DNA of 64,000 nt from Saccharothrix violaceirubra (GTDB lineage Bacteria; Actinomycetota; Actinomycetes; Mycobacteriales; Pseudonocardiaceae), in contig NZ_JACHJS010000001.1 in NCBI RefSeq assembly GCF_014203755.1, positions 6,076,001-6,140,000 on the forward strand, in the 5' to 3' direction. Positions 53,157 through 61,404 of the stretch are shown piece after piece. The notes under the pieces are model-generated. The model was not told the origin of the DNA. It did not search any database and worked only from the letters and a program-made list of their open reading frames with translations. Numbering within the stretch: position 1 is the stretch's first letter; the number at the start of each line of letters is the position of its first letter. The position numbers and the translations under genes were made by a program.

Positions 53157-53561
53157 TCAGGTGGCGTCGGGGTCGTACGGGGGGCGCTCGCCGTTCTGGA
53201 GGGGGCGCTCGCGTTCCCGCTCCCGCGCGCCCTGAGGGCTCGGCGGGGCGGACGACTGGACGGCCGGGTGCCCGTTGGCCTTGGTGGGCTCGGGCAGGTC
53301 GTCCCACAGGTGCTTGGTGATGGCGCGTTTCGGGTCGAAGTTGCGCAGCTCCCTGAGGTCTTCCAGGGGTTTGCGGAGCGACTCGAACTCCGGTCCCATC
53401 TCGTTCTTGAGCTGGTCGCGTGCGCCCGTGGCGTACTCGCGGACCTGCCGCAGCGTCTTGCCGACCCACGCCGCCGCCGACGGCAGCCGTTCCGGTCCCA
53501 GGATGAACAGGCCCGCGACGATGATGACGAGGATCTCGACCCAGCCGATGCTGTCGAACAC
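53157..53561 (-). CDS. tatB: TatB, twin-arginine translocase subunit
   Basis: 134 residues from GTG 53561. One N-terminal span ([27 protein letters not shown]) with the conserved Glu and the GPERLP hinge, an amphipathic helix ([23 protein letters not shown]) and a long charged tail. Works with TatA/TatC in export of folded proteins. It is the last gene of the sigE-rseA-htrA-tatB order known from mycobacteria. Confidence 0.93.
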   Translation of the reverse strand: MFDSIGWVEILVIIVAGLFILGPERLPSAAAWVGKTLRQVREYATGARDQLKNEMGPEFESLRKPLEDLRELRNFDPKRAITKHLWDDLPEPTKANGHPAVQSSAPPSPQGARERERERPLQNGERPPYDPDAT

Positions 53562-53613
53562 GCCCCTTGCCTCCTCCACGCCCCTCAGCGGCCTGCGTTC
53601 GTCAGCCTAGCCG

Positions 53614-55146
53614 TCAGTCGGACCGCAAAGTCACCTGCACGGTCAGCTCCCGCCCCTGCCTGGCCAGCGTGACCGGCACCGTTTCGCCGATCTCGTGGTC
53701 GCGAACGGCAACGGTCAACTCGGCGGCGTTGCGGACCAGGCGGTCGCCCACCTTCACGATCACGTCGCCCTCGACGATCCCGGCCTGGGCCGCCGCGCCG
53801 CCGTCGGGCACGTTCTGCACCTGGGCGCCCTCGGCGGTCTCGGCCGACGCCGAGCGCACGTTGACGTTCATGTCGGCGTGCTTGACCTCGCCCTTCTGGA
53901 TGAGGTCCTGGGAGATCTTGCGCGCGTAGTTGCCGGAGATCGCGAACCCGAGGCCCACCGAACCGCCGGTCTCGGTGCGGATCGACGAGTTGATGCCGAC
54001 CAGCGCACCCGACGAGTCGACGAGCGCACCGCCGGAGTTGCCCGGGTTGATCGCGGCGTCGGTCTGGATCGCGTCGTAGGTCACCTGCGGGCCACCGTTC
54101 TCGCCGGCCGCCGTCACGGGCCGGTGCAGGGCGCTCACGATGCCTTCGGTCACGGTGTTCGACAGTGACAGCGGCGACCCGATCGCCAGCACGGTGTCGC
54201 CCACGGCCAACTCGTCGGAATCGCCGAACTGGAGCACGGTCGGGTTGTCCGCCTCGACCTTGATCACGGCCAGGTCGGTCTTGGAGTCACGCCCCACGAC
54301 CCGCGCGATCGCCCGCTTCCCGTCGATGAAGACCACCGTCAGCTTCGCCGACGAGTCCTGCACGGCGGGCGCCACGACGTGGTCGTTGGTCAGGATGTAG
54401 CCCGCACCGTCGATCACGACACCGGAACCGACACCGGCCACGTTGGCGCCCTTGAACTCGATCGACACCACGCTCGGCGTCACCCGCTTGGCGATGTCCG
54501 CGACCGACCCGACCGGCCGCTCCTTGCCCGGCTTCACCTCGGCCAGCGTCACGCCCGCGTCGGTCAACTCGTTGCCCGCACGACCGAACAGCCAACCCAC
54601 CACACCACCGGCCGCACCCACGGCCAAGGCCACGACCAGCAACAACGCCAACGCGGTCGGCTTGACCCGCCGGCCGAACAGCAACTCGGGCACGCTCAGC
54701 AACGGCCCACGACCGACCTGCGCGGCCTCGCCGTCCTCGGCGGCCTTCTCGCTCACCGCCGGCGGCCCGATCACCGCACTGGCACCCGGATCGCGCCACG
54801 CGTCACCGGCGGGCTCGCCCTCCCAGAACACCGGCTCGACCTCGGGCTCACCCGACGCGTCCAACGGCGGGCGCTGCAGCCGGGTCGTGGTGTCGGGACG
54901 ACCGAAGGCAGTGGTCAACGCCTCGGCAGGCGGCGGCGCAAGGCCAAGCGACCCGTTGAGCGCCGGACGATCGCCGGAAAACGCCCCGACGACCCCTTCC
55001 GGACGACCGAAGGCGACAGCCGCACCGGGATCGACGGCAGGACGGTTCAACGGACGCGGCGCGAGCCTGCGATGGGCCCCGTCGTCGACGCCGGACCTCG
55101 GAGTCCCGTTCGGCTGGGTCCCGTTGCCCTGGTCTGGCTCGCTCAT
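53614..55146 (-). CDS. htrA: HtrA-type serine protease with PDZ domain
   Basis: 510 residues from ATG 55146 (GGGGAG ahead). A long Pro-rich cytoplasmic N-terminus of about 165 residues, one span (LALLLVVALAVGAAGGVVGWLF), then a trypsin-like domain with catalytic His in TNDHVVAP, Asp in SKTDLAVI and Ser in GNSGGALVD, and a C-terminal PDZ (GAAAQAGIVEGDVIVKVGD). Degrades misfolded proteins outside the membrane; in mycobacteria it lies in the SigE regulon context (Rv1223). The 193 bp ahead of it contain a GCCCC-GCC-GGGGC hairpin. Confidence 0.94.
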   Translation of the reverse strand: MSEPDQGNGTQPNGTPRSGVDDGAHRRLAPRPLNRPAVDPGAAVAFGRPEGVVGAFSGDRPALNGSLGLAPPPAEALTTAFGRPDTTTRLQRPPLDASGEPEVEPVFWEGEPAGDAWRDPGASAVIGPPAVSEKAAEDGEAAQVGRGPLLSVPELLFGRRVKPTALALLLVVALAVGAAGGVVGWLFGRAGNELTDAGVTLAEVKPGKERPVGSVADIAKRVTPSVVSIEFKGANVAGVGSGVVIDGAGYILTNDHVVAPAVQDSSAKLTVVFIDGKRAIARVVGRDSKTDLAVIKVEADNPTVLQFGDSDELAVGDTVLAIGSPLSLSNTVTEGIVSALHRPVTAAGENGGPQVTYDAIQTDAAINPGNSGGALVDSSGALVGINSSIRTETGGSVGLGFAISGNYARKISQDLIQKGEVKHADMNVNVRSASAETAEGAQVQNVPDGGAAAQAGIVEGDVIVKVGDRLVRNAAELTVAVRDHEIGETVPVTLARQGRELTVQVTLRSD

Positions 55147-55339
55147 CGCTCCCCGAACGTCGTCCTGCCTGAAGCCCCGCCGGGGCAATGGTGCCCGACG
55201 ACCGGTGAAGTCGCCGTCAGCACCACGTCAAACAGCAAGAAGGAAAGGAGAACCCGGACGACAGCCCCTTTTCTGGTGGTCTGCCCACGCTTCCCGAGGT
55301 CGACCCCGGACAGCAGCCACCGAGCGAAGAAACCCCAGC

Positions 55340-55951
55340 TCAGCGAGCCTGGCCCGAAACCGGCCGCATGACACCGAGCGGACTGTCCACCGGAACAGGC
55401 GCCAACGAGGCAGGCGCCACCGCCGGAGTGGTCGGCGCGGCACCCGGTCCCTGCACGGGCACCGGCGCCGGATCATCGCCTCCGGGCACGACCAGGGCCA
55501 AGGCACCGAGCATCAACCCGGACACCACCGCCCCCGCACCCTGACGCGCGCGTTTGCCGCCCAGCCGACTACCGGTACCGAAAGGGCGGCTCTGCCCCAA
55601 CACCGGTCCGGACCCGAACGCGGCGGCGGCCCGATCCGGCCGCTGCACGGCGACCAGCCGCCCGTCCTCGGTGACCGCGAGCCCGTCGGGCGCGCTGGGG
55701 AGTTCGACCTCCTGCGGGATGGCACCGAGCCGGGCCAGCAGGCCCGCCGGTGCGCTCGGGGTCGTCGCGGCCCTGACCGCGGACCTCGCCTGCTGCTGCG
55801 AGTAGGTCTCGGCCGCGCAGAACGGACATCGCGCGAGATGCGCGGACGCCCGGCCGTGCGCCGAGGCGGACAGCTCGCCGTCGACGAAGGCGACGACGGC
55901 GTCCGGCAGCAGGTGCTGCTCGGACAGTCCCCAACCTCGCAGGTCGGTCAT
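55340..55951 (-). CDS. rseA: RseA-type anti-sigma factor
   Basis: 203 residues from ATG 55951, overlapping the sigE stop by 4 bp. Zinc-binding anti-sigma motif HLARCPFC (HxxxCxxC) near residue 37, then a single membrane span ([17 protein letters not shown]) and a short Pro-rich outer tail. Binds and inactivates SigE; Rv1222 is the mycobacterial counterpart. Release occurs by redox or proteolytic signals in that system; this is not shown here. Confidence 0.9.
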   Translation of the reverse strand: MTDLRGWGLSEQHLLPDAVVAFVDGELSASAHGRASAHLARCPFCAAETYSQQQARSAVRAATTPSAPAGLLARLGAIPQEVELPSAPDGLAVTEDGRLVAVQRPDRAAAAFGSGPVLGQSRPFGTGSRLGGKRARQGAGAVVSGLMLGALALVVPGGDDPAPVPVQGPGAAPTTPAVAPASLAPVPVDSPLGVMRPVSGQAR

Positions 55952-56526
55952 GCAGAGTCCTCCTGAACAAGACCCCGACGGCGTTCGAGGGAAGCCCGCA
56001 GTGCTTGCCGGCCCCGGTGAATCCTGCTTCTCACCGTACCCAGTTTCACCCCGAGTGTGGCGCCGATCTCTTCGTAGGACAGCCCTTCGACGTCGCACAG
56101 CACGACGGCCGCGCGGAACTCCGGCGGCAGCTCGTCGAGGGCGGCCTGGAGGTCCGGGTCGAGGTGGGTGTCCGACCACACCTGCTCCGGGCTCGGGTCG
56201 TCGCCCGCGAGCCGGTCGGTGTCCTCGGGCAGTCCCTCCATGCGCAGCCGGGTACGGCGGCGGGCCATGTCGAGGAACAGGTTGGTGGTGATGCGGTGCA
56301 GCCAGCCCTCGAACGTGCCCGGCTTGTACGACGCGAGCGAGCGGAAGACCCGGATGAACGTCTCCTGGGTCAGGTCCTCGGCGTCGTGCTGGTTGCCGGT
56401 CAGGCGGTAGGCGAGCCGGTACACGCGGTCGGCGTGCTCGCGCACGACCTCGTCCCACGTGGGCGGGCTCCAGTCCGCGCTCTCGATGGGCGCGGTGGGT
56501 GCGGCGGTCGACTGCTGGGTCGGCAT
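55948..56526 (-). CDS. sigE: ECF sigma factor SigE
   Basis: 192 residues from ATG 56526; the frame is open to 56622 and the mycobacterial gene has alternative starts, so the N-terminus is uncertain. Region 2 includes [51 protein letters not shown] and region 4 [43 protein letters not shown], nearly identical to M. tuberculosis SigE. Drives envelope and oxidative stress response; controlled by RseA. A perfect palindrome ACTCTCGTGAGAGT lies about 120 bp upstream. Confidence 0.93.
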   Translation of the reverse strand: MPTQQSTAAPTAPIESADWSPPTWDEVVREHADRVYRLAYRLTGNQHDAEDLTQETFIRVFRSLASYKPGTFEGWLHRITTNLFLDMARRRTRLRMEGLPEDTDRLAGDDPSPEQVWSDTHLDPDLQAALDELPPEFRAAVVLCDVEGLSYEEIGATLGVKLGTVRSRIHRGRQALRASLERRRGLVQEDSA

Positions 56527-56644
56527 GGGGCGGTTGAGCACCTCCAGTGGGCCGGCGGCCCGGCTGCACGGTTCAACGCGGTGGTAGGCCCGCGTGTTCC
56601 CGTGTGGTTCCTGCGCTGGCACCAGCGTGCCTCGTCCGCTTATA

Positions 56645-56658
56645 ACTCTCGTGAGAGT
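56645..56658. promoter_or_regulatory. 14-bp perfect palindrome upstream of sigE
   Basis: ACTCTC-GT-GAGAGT. On the minus strand it is followed by TTATAA-like sequence (56640-56645), a possible -10 box for sigE with the palindrome between -35 and -10. It lies 90 bp ahead of the divergent methyltransferase start too. Binding protein unknown. Confidence 0.55.
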
Positions 56659-56747
56659 CGGCTGAGAGCACGCTGAGAAATCCCGGGGTTCCCCGCTTCA
56701 CGCCGGATTCACCCGATCCGCCCCGGACGGCGTTAACCTTCCCCCTC

Positions 56748-57371
56748 GTGGACGTGGCTCTGCGCGAGTACGTGGAGCGCTACCCGCCCGAGGACGCCGT
56801 CATAGCGGCGGCCCGCGCGCGTGGCGTCGAGCTGGGCTGCGTGCCGATCGGGTCGGGCGGCGGCGCGGCCCTGCGGTTCCTCGCCGCGGCGACCCGGGCC
56901 AGGACCGTGGTCGAGGTCGGCACGGGCGCGGGCGTCGGCGCGCTGTACCTGCTCGGCGGCATGACCCCGGACGGCATCCTGACCTCGATCGACGTATCGG
57001 CCGAGTACCAGCGCGCCGCCCGGCGGGCGTTCGCCGACGCCGGTGTGGCGGTGTCGCGCACCCGGCTGATCACGGGCGCGGCGCTGGACGTGCTGCCCCG
57101 GCTGACCGACGGCGGCTACGACCTGGTGTTCGTCGACGCGGCCAAGACCGAGTACCCGCGCTACCTGGCGGAGGCCGTGCGGCTGCTGCGACCGGGCGGC
57201 GTGGTGGCGTTCGACAACGTGCTGTGGCAGGGCCGCGTGCTCGACCGGACCGTGCGCGACCCGGCGACGACGGCGTTGCGGGACGTGACGCGGGCCGTGC
57301 GCGAGGACGACCGGTTGGTGCCGGTGATCCTGCCGTTGGGCGACGGACTGCTCGTGGCCGCACGCACCTAG
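56748..57371 (+). CDS. O-methyltransferase family 3
   Basis: 207 residues from GTG 56748. [18 protein letters not shown] (SAM motif I), SIDVSAEY (motif II), [13 protein letters not shown] and [15 protein letters not shown] match the catechol/caffeoyl-CoA O-methyltransferase type, with the metal-binding Asp/Asn positions present. Mycobacterial counterpart Rv1220c is divergent from sigE in the same way. Substrate unknown. Its TAG overlaps the convergent glgC stop (CTAG 57368-57371). Confidence 0.92.
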   Translation: MDVALREYVERYPPEDAVIAAARARGVELGCVPIGSGGGAALRFLAAATRARTVVEVGTGAGVGALYLLGGMTPDGILTSIDVSAEYQRAARRAFADAGVAVSRTRLITGAALDVLPRLTDGGYDLVFVDAAKTEYPRYLAEAVRLLRPGGVVAFDNVLWQGRVLDRTVRDPATTALRDVTRAVREDDRLVPVILPLGDGLLVAART

Positions 57372-58582
57372 AAAGCCGTCACGCCCTTGCCCAGGACGGT
57401 CACGCCACCGGCGGACACCGTGTAGCGGGTGCGGTCGGTGGCCGGGTCGACGCCGATCAGCGCGCCGTCGGGCACGATCACGTTCTTGTCCAGGATCGCC
57501 CGGCGCACCACGGCGCCCCGGCCGATCCGCACGCCCGGCAGCAGCACGCTGCCCTGCACGACCGATCCCGACTCGATCACCACGTCCGACGACACGATGC
57601 TGCCGTGCACGGTCCCGGAGACGATCGAACCCGGCCCGACCATGGAGTCCTCGGCGCTGCCGCCGGCGACGAACTTGGCCGGGGGCAGGGGCGGTGTGGC
57701 GGTCCGGATCGGCCACGACCGGTTGTAGATGTCGAACACCGGGTCCGCGGACACGAGGTCCATGTGCGCCTCGTAGTAGGCGTCGATCGTGCCGACGTCG
57801 CGCCAGTAGCCGCGATGGCGTTCGGCCTCGCCGGGCACGACGTTGCGGGAGAAGTCGTAGACGTGCGCACGGCCCTGGTCCACCAGCGCGGGGATGATGT
57901 CGCCGCCCATGTCGTGCGCCGAGTCCGGGTCGGCCGCGTCGGCGCGCAACGTGTCGATCAACGCCTCGGTGGTGAACACGTAGTTGCCCATCGAGGCGAA
58001 CGAGACCTCGGGGTCGTCGGGCACGTGCGGCGGTTCGGCGGGCTTCTCCAGGAACCGGGTGATCCGGCCGTCGGCGTCGGAGTCGATGCAGCCGAACGCC
58101 TTCGCCTCCACGCGCGGCACGCGGATGCCCGCCACGGTCACCGAAGCGCCGGTCGCCACGTGCTGGTCGACCATCTGGCCGGGGTCCATCCGGTACACGT
58201 GGTCGGCGCCGAAGACCACGACGTGGTCGGGGCGTTCGTCGTTGACGAGGTTGAGCGATTGGTAGATCGCATCACCGGAGCCGTGATACCAACGCGGGCC
58301 GAGGCGTTGCTGCGCCGGGACGGGTGTCACGTACTGACCGAGCACAGTGGACAGGCGCCACGTGGTCGAGATGTGACGGTCCAGTGAATGCGATTTGTAC
58401 TGCGTGAGAACGCAAAGCTTGACGAAGCCGGCGTTGACCAGGTTGGAGAGGACGAAGTCGACGAGGCGGTAGTTGCCGGCGAAGGGCACCGCCGGTTTGG
58501 CCCGGTCGGCGGTCAGCGGCCACAACCGCTTCCCTTCGCCACCGGCGAGGACGATTCCGAGGACGTTCGGTTGTCCCGTCAC
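57368..58582 (-). CDS. glgC: Glucose-1-phosphate adenylyltransferase
   Basis: 404 residues from GTG 58582. Nucleotidyltransferase motif [57 protein letters not shown], and the C-terminal left-handed beta-helix ([27 protein letters not shown]). Makes ADP-glucose from glucose-1-phosphate and ATP, the step before GlgM. Located convergent with the methyltransferase and divergent from glgM. Confidence 0.95.
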   Translation of the reverse strand: MTGQPNVLGIVLAGGEGKRLWPLTADRAKPAVPFAGNYRLVDFVLSNLVNAGFVKLCVLTQYKSHSLDRHISTTWRLSTVLGQYVTPVPAQQRLGPRWYHGSGDAIYQSLNLVNDERPDHVVVFGADHVYRMDPGQMVDQHVATGASVTVAGIRVPRVEAKAFGCIDSDADGRITRFLEKPAEPPHVPDDPEVSFASMGNYVFTTEALIDTLRADAADPDSAHDMGGDIIPALVDQGRAHVYDFSRNVVPGEAERHRGYWRDVGTIDAYYEAHMDLVSADPVFDIYNRSWPIRTATPPLPPAKFVAGGSAEDSMVGPGSIVSGTVHGSIVSSDVVIESGSVVQGSVLLPGVRIGRGAVVRRAILDKNVIVPDGALIGVDPATDRTRYTVSAGGVTVLGKGVTAF

Positions 58583-58676
58583 GGCGACGACCCTAATGGC
58601 GGGGACTGCCGCCTACCAACGGTCTACACCGGCCGTTCACCCGGCCGGCCCGCGACCCGGCGTTACGGTGGACGTC

Positions 58677-59831
58677 GTGCGAATCGGACTGCTGACCCGG
58701 GAGTACCCGCCGGAGGTGTACGGCGGCGCCGGCGTGCACGTCGGCTTCCTCGTGCCACGCCTGCGCGAACTGGTCGACGTGGACGTGCACGCGTTCGGCA
58801 CGCCGCGCGCGGACGCCCGGGGTTACCACCCCGCGCACGGCCTGGAGAACGCGAACGCGGCGTTGGCGACGCTGTCGGTCGACCTGGAGATGGCCGCCGC
58901 GTTGGCGGACGTGCGACTGGTGCACTCGCACACCTGGTACGCGAACATGGCCGGGCACTTGGCGAAGCTGTTGCACGGCGTGCCGCACGTGGTGACCGCG
59001 CACTCGCTGGAGCCGCGTCGGCCGTGGAAGGCCGAGCAACTCGGCGGCGGGTACCGGGTGTCGTCGTGGGTGGAGCGGACCGCGTACGAGGCGGCGGACG
59101 CGGTGATCGCGGTGAGCGAGGGCATGCGGACGGACGTCCTCGACTGCTACCCGGCGTTGGACCCGGCCCGGGTGCACGTGGTGCGCAACGGCATCGACCC
59201 GGACGCGTACCGGCCGGTCGACGAGACGGACGCGCTGGTCGCGCGCGGGATCGACCCGACGCGGCCGATCGTGGCGTTCGTCGGGCGGATCACGCGGCAG
59301 AAGGGCGTCGGACACCTGGTGGCGGCGGCGCACCGGTTCTCGGCGGACGCCCAGCTCGTGCTGTGCGCGGGCGCGCCGGACACCCCGGAGCTGGCCGAGG
59401 AGACGCGGGCGGCGGTGGCGGAGCTGTCGGCGGTGCGGCCGGGGGTGTTCTGGATCCGGCAGATGCTCCAGCCGGCCGAGGTCCGGCAGATCATGAGCCA
59501 CGCGACGGTGTTCGTGTGCCCGTCGGTGTACGAGCCGCTGGGGATCGTGAACCTGGAGGCGATGGCGTGCGGCACGGCCGTGGTCGCCTCGGACGTGGGC
59601 GGGATCCCGGAGGTCGTGGAGCACGGCGTGACCGGACTGCTGGTGCACTACGACGAGCGGGACGTGGAGGCGTTCCGGCAGGGGTTGGCGGACGCGGTGG
59701 ACGCGGTGCTGGCGTCGCCTTCGCGGGCGCGGGAGTTCGGCGCGGCGGGGCGGGAGCGGGCCGTCCGGGAGTTCTCGTGGACGACCGTGGCCGAGCGGAC
59801 CGTGGAGGTGTACGACCTCGCTCTCCGTTGA
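58677..59831 (+). CDS. glgM: Glycosyltransferase GlgM (alpha-maltose-1-phosphate synthase; formerly glgA)
   Basis: 384 residues from GTG 58677; GTG 58668 would add three. GT4 layout: LLTREYPPEVYGGAGVHVGFL, HSHTWYANM, TAHSLEPRRPWKAEQLGGGY, FVGRITRQKG, CPSVYEPLGIVNLEAMACGTAVVAS. Close to M. tuberculosis Rv1212c, shown there to transfer glucose from ADP-glucose to glucose-1-phosphate, giving maltose-1-phosphate for GlgE. The older label is glycogen synthase. The 94-bp spacer to glgC carries both promoters. Confidence 0.92.
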   Translation: MRIGLLTREYPPEVYGGAGVHVGFLVPRLRELVDVDVHAFGTPRADARGYHPAHGLENANAALATLSVDLEMAAALADVRLVHSHTWYANMAGHLAKLLHGVPHVVTAHSLEPRRPWKAEQLGGGYRVSSWVERTAYEAADAVIAVSEGMRTDVLDCYPALDPARVHVVRNGIDPDAYRPVDETDALVARGIDPTRPIVAFVGRITRQKGVGHLVAAAHRFSADAQLVLCAGAPDTPELAEETRAAVAELSAVRPGVFWIRQMLQPAEVRQIMSHATVFVCPSVYEPLGIVNLEAMACGTAVVASDVGGIPEVVEHGVTGLLVHYDERDVEAFRQGLADAVDAVLASPSRAREFGAAGRERAVREFSWTTVAERTVEVYDLALR

Positions 59832-59911
59832 TGTGTGAGATGCGTCTCACGCTATAGGAGGCAACCCGAAAGGGGTCCCAGCGCACTTACCAGTAGTCAA
59901 ACCACTACTGG
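59828..59911 (+). promoter_or_regulatory. Promoter and two inverted repeats ahead of the lipoprotein gene
   Basis: TTGATG (59828-59833) and CTATAG (59852-59857), 18 bp apart, resemble -35/-10 boxes. Between them lies GTGAGA-TGCG-TCTCAC (59835-59850). Further down, CCAGTAGT (59890-59897), 6 bases, ACTACTGG (59904-59911) forms a hairpin just before the GGGGG ribosome site of ATG 59921. The first is a likely operator, the second may affect translation. Confidence 0.5.
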
Positions 59912-59920
59912 GGGTCCTGG

Positions 59921-61258
59921 ATGCGGTGGGTTGTACTCGCGACGGTGGGGGTCCTCGTGGCCGGCTGCGCCGGGGAGACGGGCTTCGACGCCACCTCCGT
60001 GCCGCTCACGATCAAGGGCGGAACCGTGCTCGACCCGCAGGGGCTCCAGGTGCGGGCCGAGGCCGAGGTCAGCTACACGCTGGGCTTCGGGTACGTCGCC
60101 CGGACCGACGGCGACGAGGTGAGCTGCTGGTTCGCCCGGGTCGACCCGGACTCCGAGGTCGACACCCGGCTGTGGTGCGGACCGGTACAGGTGCCGGGCA
60201 CCCCGACCACGACGGACTGGGTGCCCGTGCCCCTCAAGGAGGTCGAGCGGACCGACGCGGGCGTGCGGCTGGACGTGCTGCCGCCACAGGTGCCCGCGTT
60301 CGGCGCCAAGAGCACACCCGTGGGCGACCTCGTGCGGACGGACGGGCGTTCGGCGTCGGCCGACCAGGGCGTCGGCGAGGCCGGACCGGACTTCCTGGCC
60401 GTGCTGCCCGACGACGGACGTGCCCTCGACAGCGCCACCGGACGGCTGCGCGACGACCAGTTGGACGTGAAGCTCACCGGGTACGCGCGGCCGTCGACCG
60501 TGCGGACCGGGCAGGGGGAACTGCGGGCCGAGCACGGGGTCGGGCTGCGGGTCGTGCGGTTGGAGGTCGACCGGCTGCGGGAGGCCGACGGGGCGTTCGA
60601 CCAGAAGCTGTGGGAGGGCCGGGGGCCGCAGCCGCCCGAGCTGAGCCTCCAGGTGCCGGGACGGCGGCACGCGCTGTCCGTGGACCAGTTGCCCAAGGAC
60701 GGCACCGTGCTCGTGGTCTACACGGTGCCGTCGACGCCGGGTGCCGAGGAGTTGGTGCTGGACAGCGTGGGTGCGCGTCCCCTGGTGCAGCGGCTTTCGG
60801 TCACGGACGGGCGGACGTCGGACGGGCCGCCGGCGTTGCGGCGCGAACCGGCGGCCCAGGTCGACGGGGTGTCGGCGCCGGTGCGCGTGGGGTCGTCGTC
60901 GGGGACGTTGGCGGTCAAGCGGGTGCGGGTGGGGTGGCAGCGGCCGGTCGACCTCGGGGGGCGGTACCGGCTCGTGACGGCCGACGAGGGCAAGGCGTTG
61001 GTCGAACTGCGGCTGGAGGGTCAGGGCCTGGTGTCGGTCCTCGGCGCACCGGAGACCGTGAAGCTGCTGGGCACGTCCGCCGGGGCGCGGGTGGTGGGTG
61101 CCCAGTACGGGGGCGACACGTTCCCGTACGCCGTGATCGTGGAGGTCCCGGCGGACGCGAAGTCGGTGGAGCTGACCGTGGCGGCCGGGCGGCCGGTCCT
61201 GCCCAACCTGGGTGCCACCGAGGTCACGGCCGCCCGGATGACCGTCCCGCTGCCCTGA
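59921..61258 (+). CDS. Putative secreted lipoprotein, unknown family
   Basis: 445 residues from ATG 59921. Signal VVLATVGVLVAGC with lipobox VAGC, so anchored by Cys14 or thereabouts. The rest is beta-rich, with two Cys in the first domain (SCWFARVDPDSEVDTRLWCGP) likely in a disulfide, and a C-terminal half of short hydrophobic strands. I recognise no family. Position after glgM and an own promoter suggest separate regulation. A 22-bp array follows the stop. Confidence 0.75.
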   Translation: MRWVVLATVGVLVAGCAGETGFDATSVPLTIKGGTVLDPQGLQVRAEAEVSYTLGFGYVARTDGDEVSCWFARVDPDSEVDTRLWCGPVQVPGTPTTTDWVPVPLKEVERTDAGVRLDVLPPQVPAFGAKSTPVGDLVRTDGRSASADQGVGEAGPDFLAVLPDDGRALDSATGRLRDDQLDVKLTGYARPSTVRTGQGELRAEHGVGLRVVRLEVDRLREADGAFDQKLWEGRGPQPPELSLQVPGRRHALSVDQLPKDGTVLVVYTVPSTPGAEELVLDSVGARPLVQRLSVTDGRTSDGPPALRREPAAQVDGVSAPVRVGSSSGTLAVKRVRVGWQRPVDLGGRYRLVTADEGKALVELRLEGQGLVSVLGAPETVKLLGTSAGARVVGAQYGGDTFPYAVIVEVPADAKSVELTVAAGRPVLPNLGATEVTAARMTVPLP

Positions 61259-61272
61259 CCCGCGCTGCGCGC

Positions 61273-61402
61273 GTGCCTGAGTGCGCGACTCGGGTGCCCA
61301 AATGCGCAGCTCGCGCGCCCGAACGCACGACCCGTGGTGCCCGAGTGCACAACTCGCGGTGTCTGAACGCACAACTCGCGGTGTCCCGACGCACGACTCG
61401 CG
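61273..61402. repeat. 22-bp repeat array E, six units
   Basis: Units at 61273-61294, 61295-61316, 61317-61336 (20 bp), 61337-61358, 61359-61380 and 61381-61402. Most begin GTGYCYGA and end ACTCGCG. The array lies between convergent stops and ends 2 bp from the aminopeptidase stop. Confidence 0.9.
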
Positions 61403-61404
61403 GG

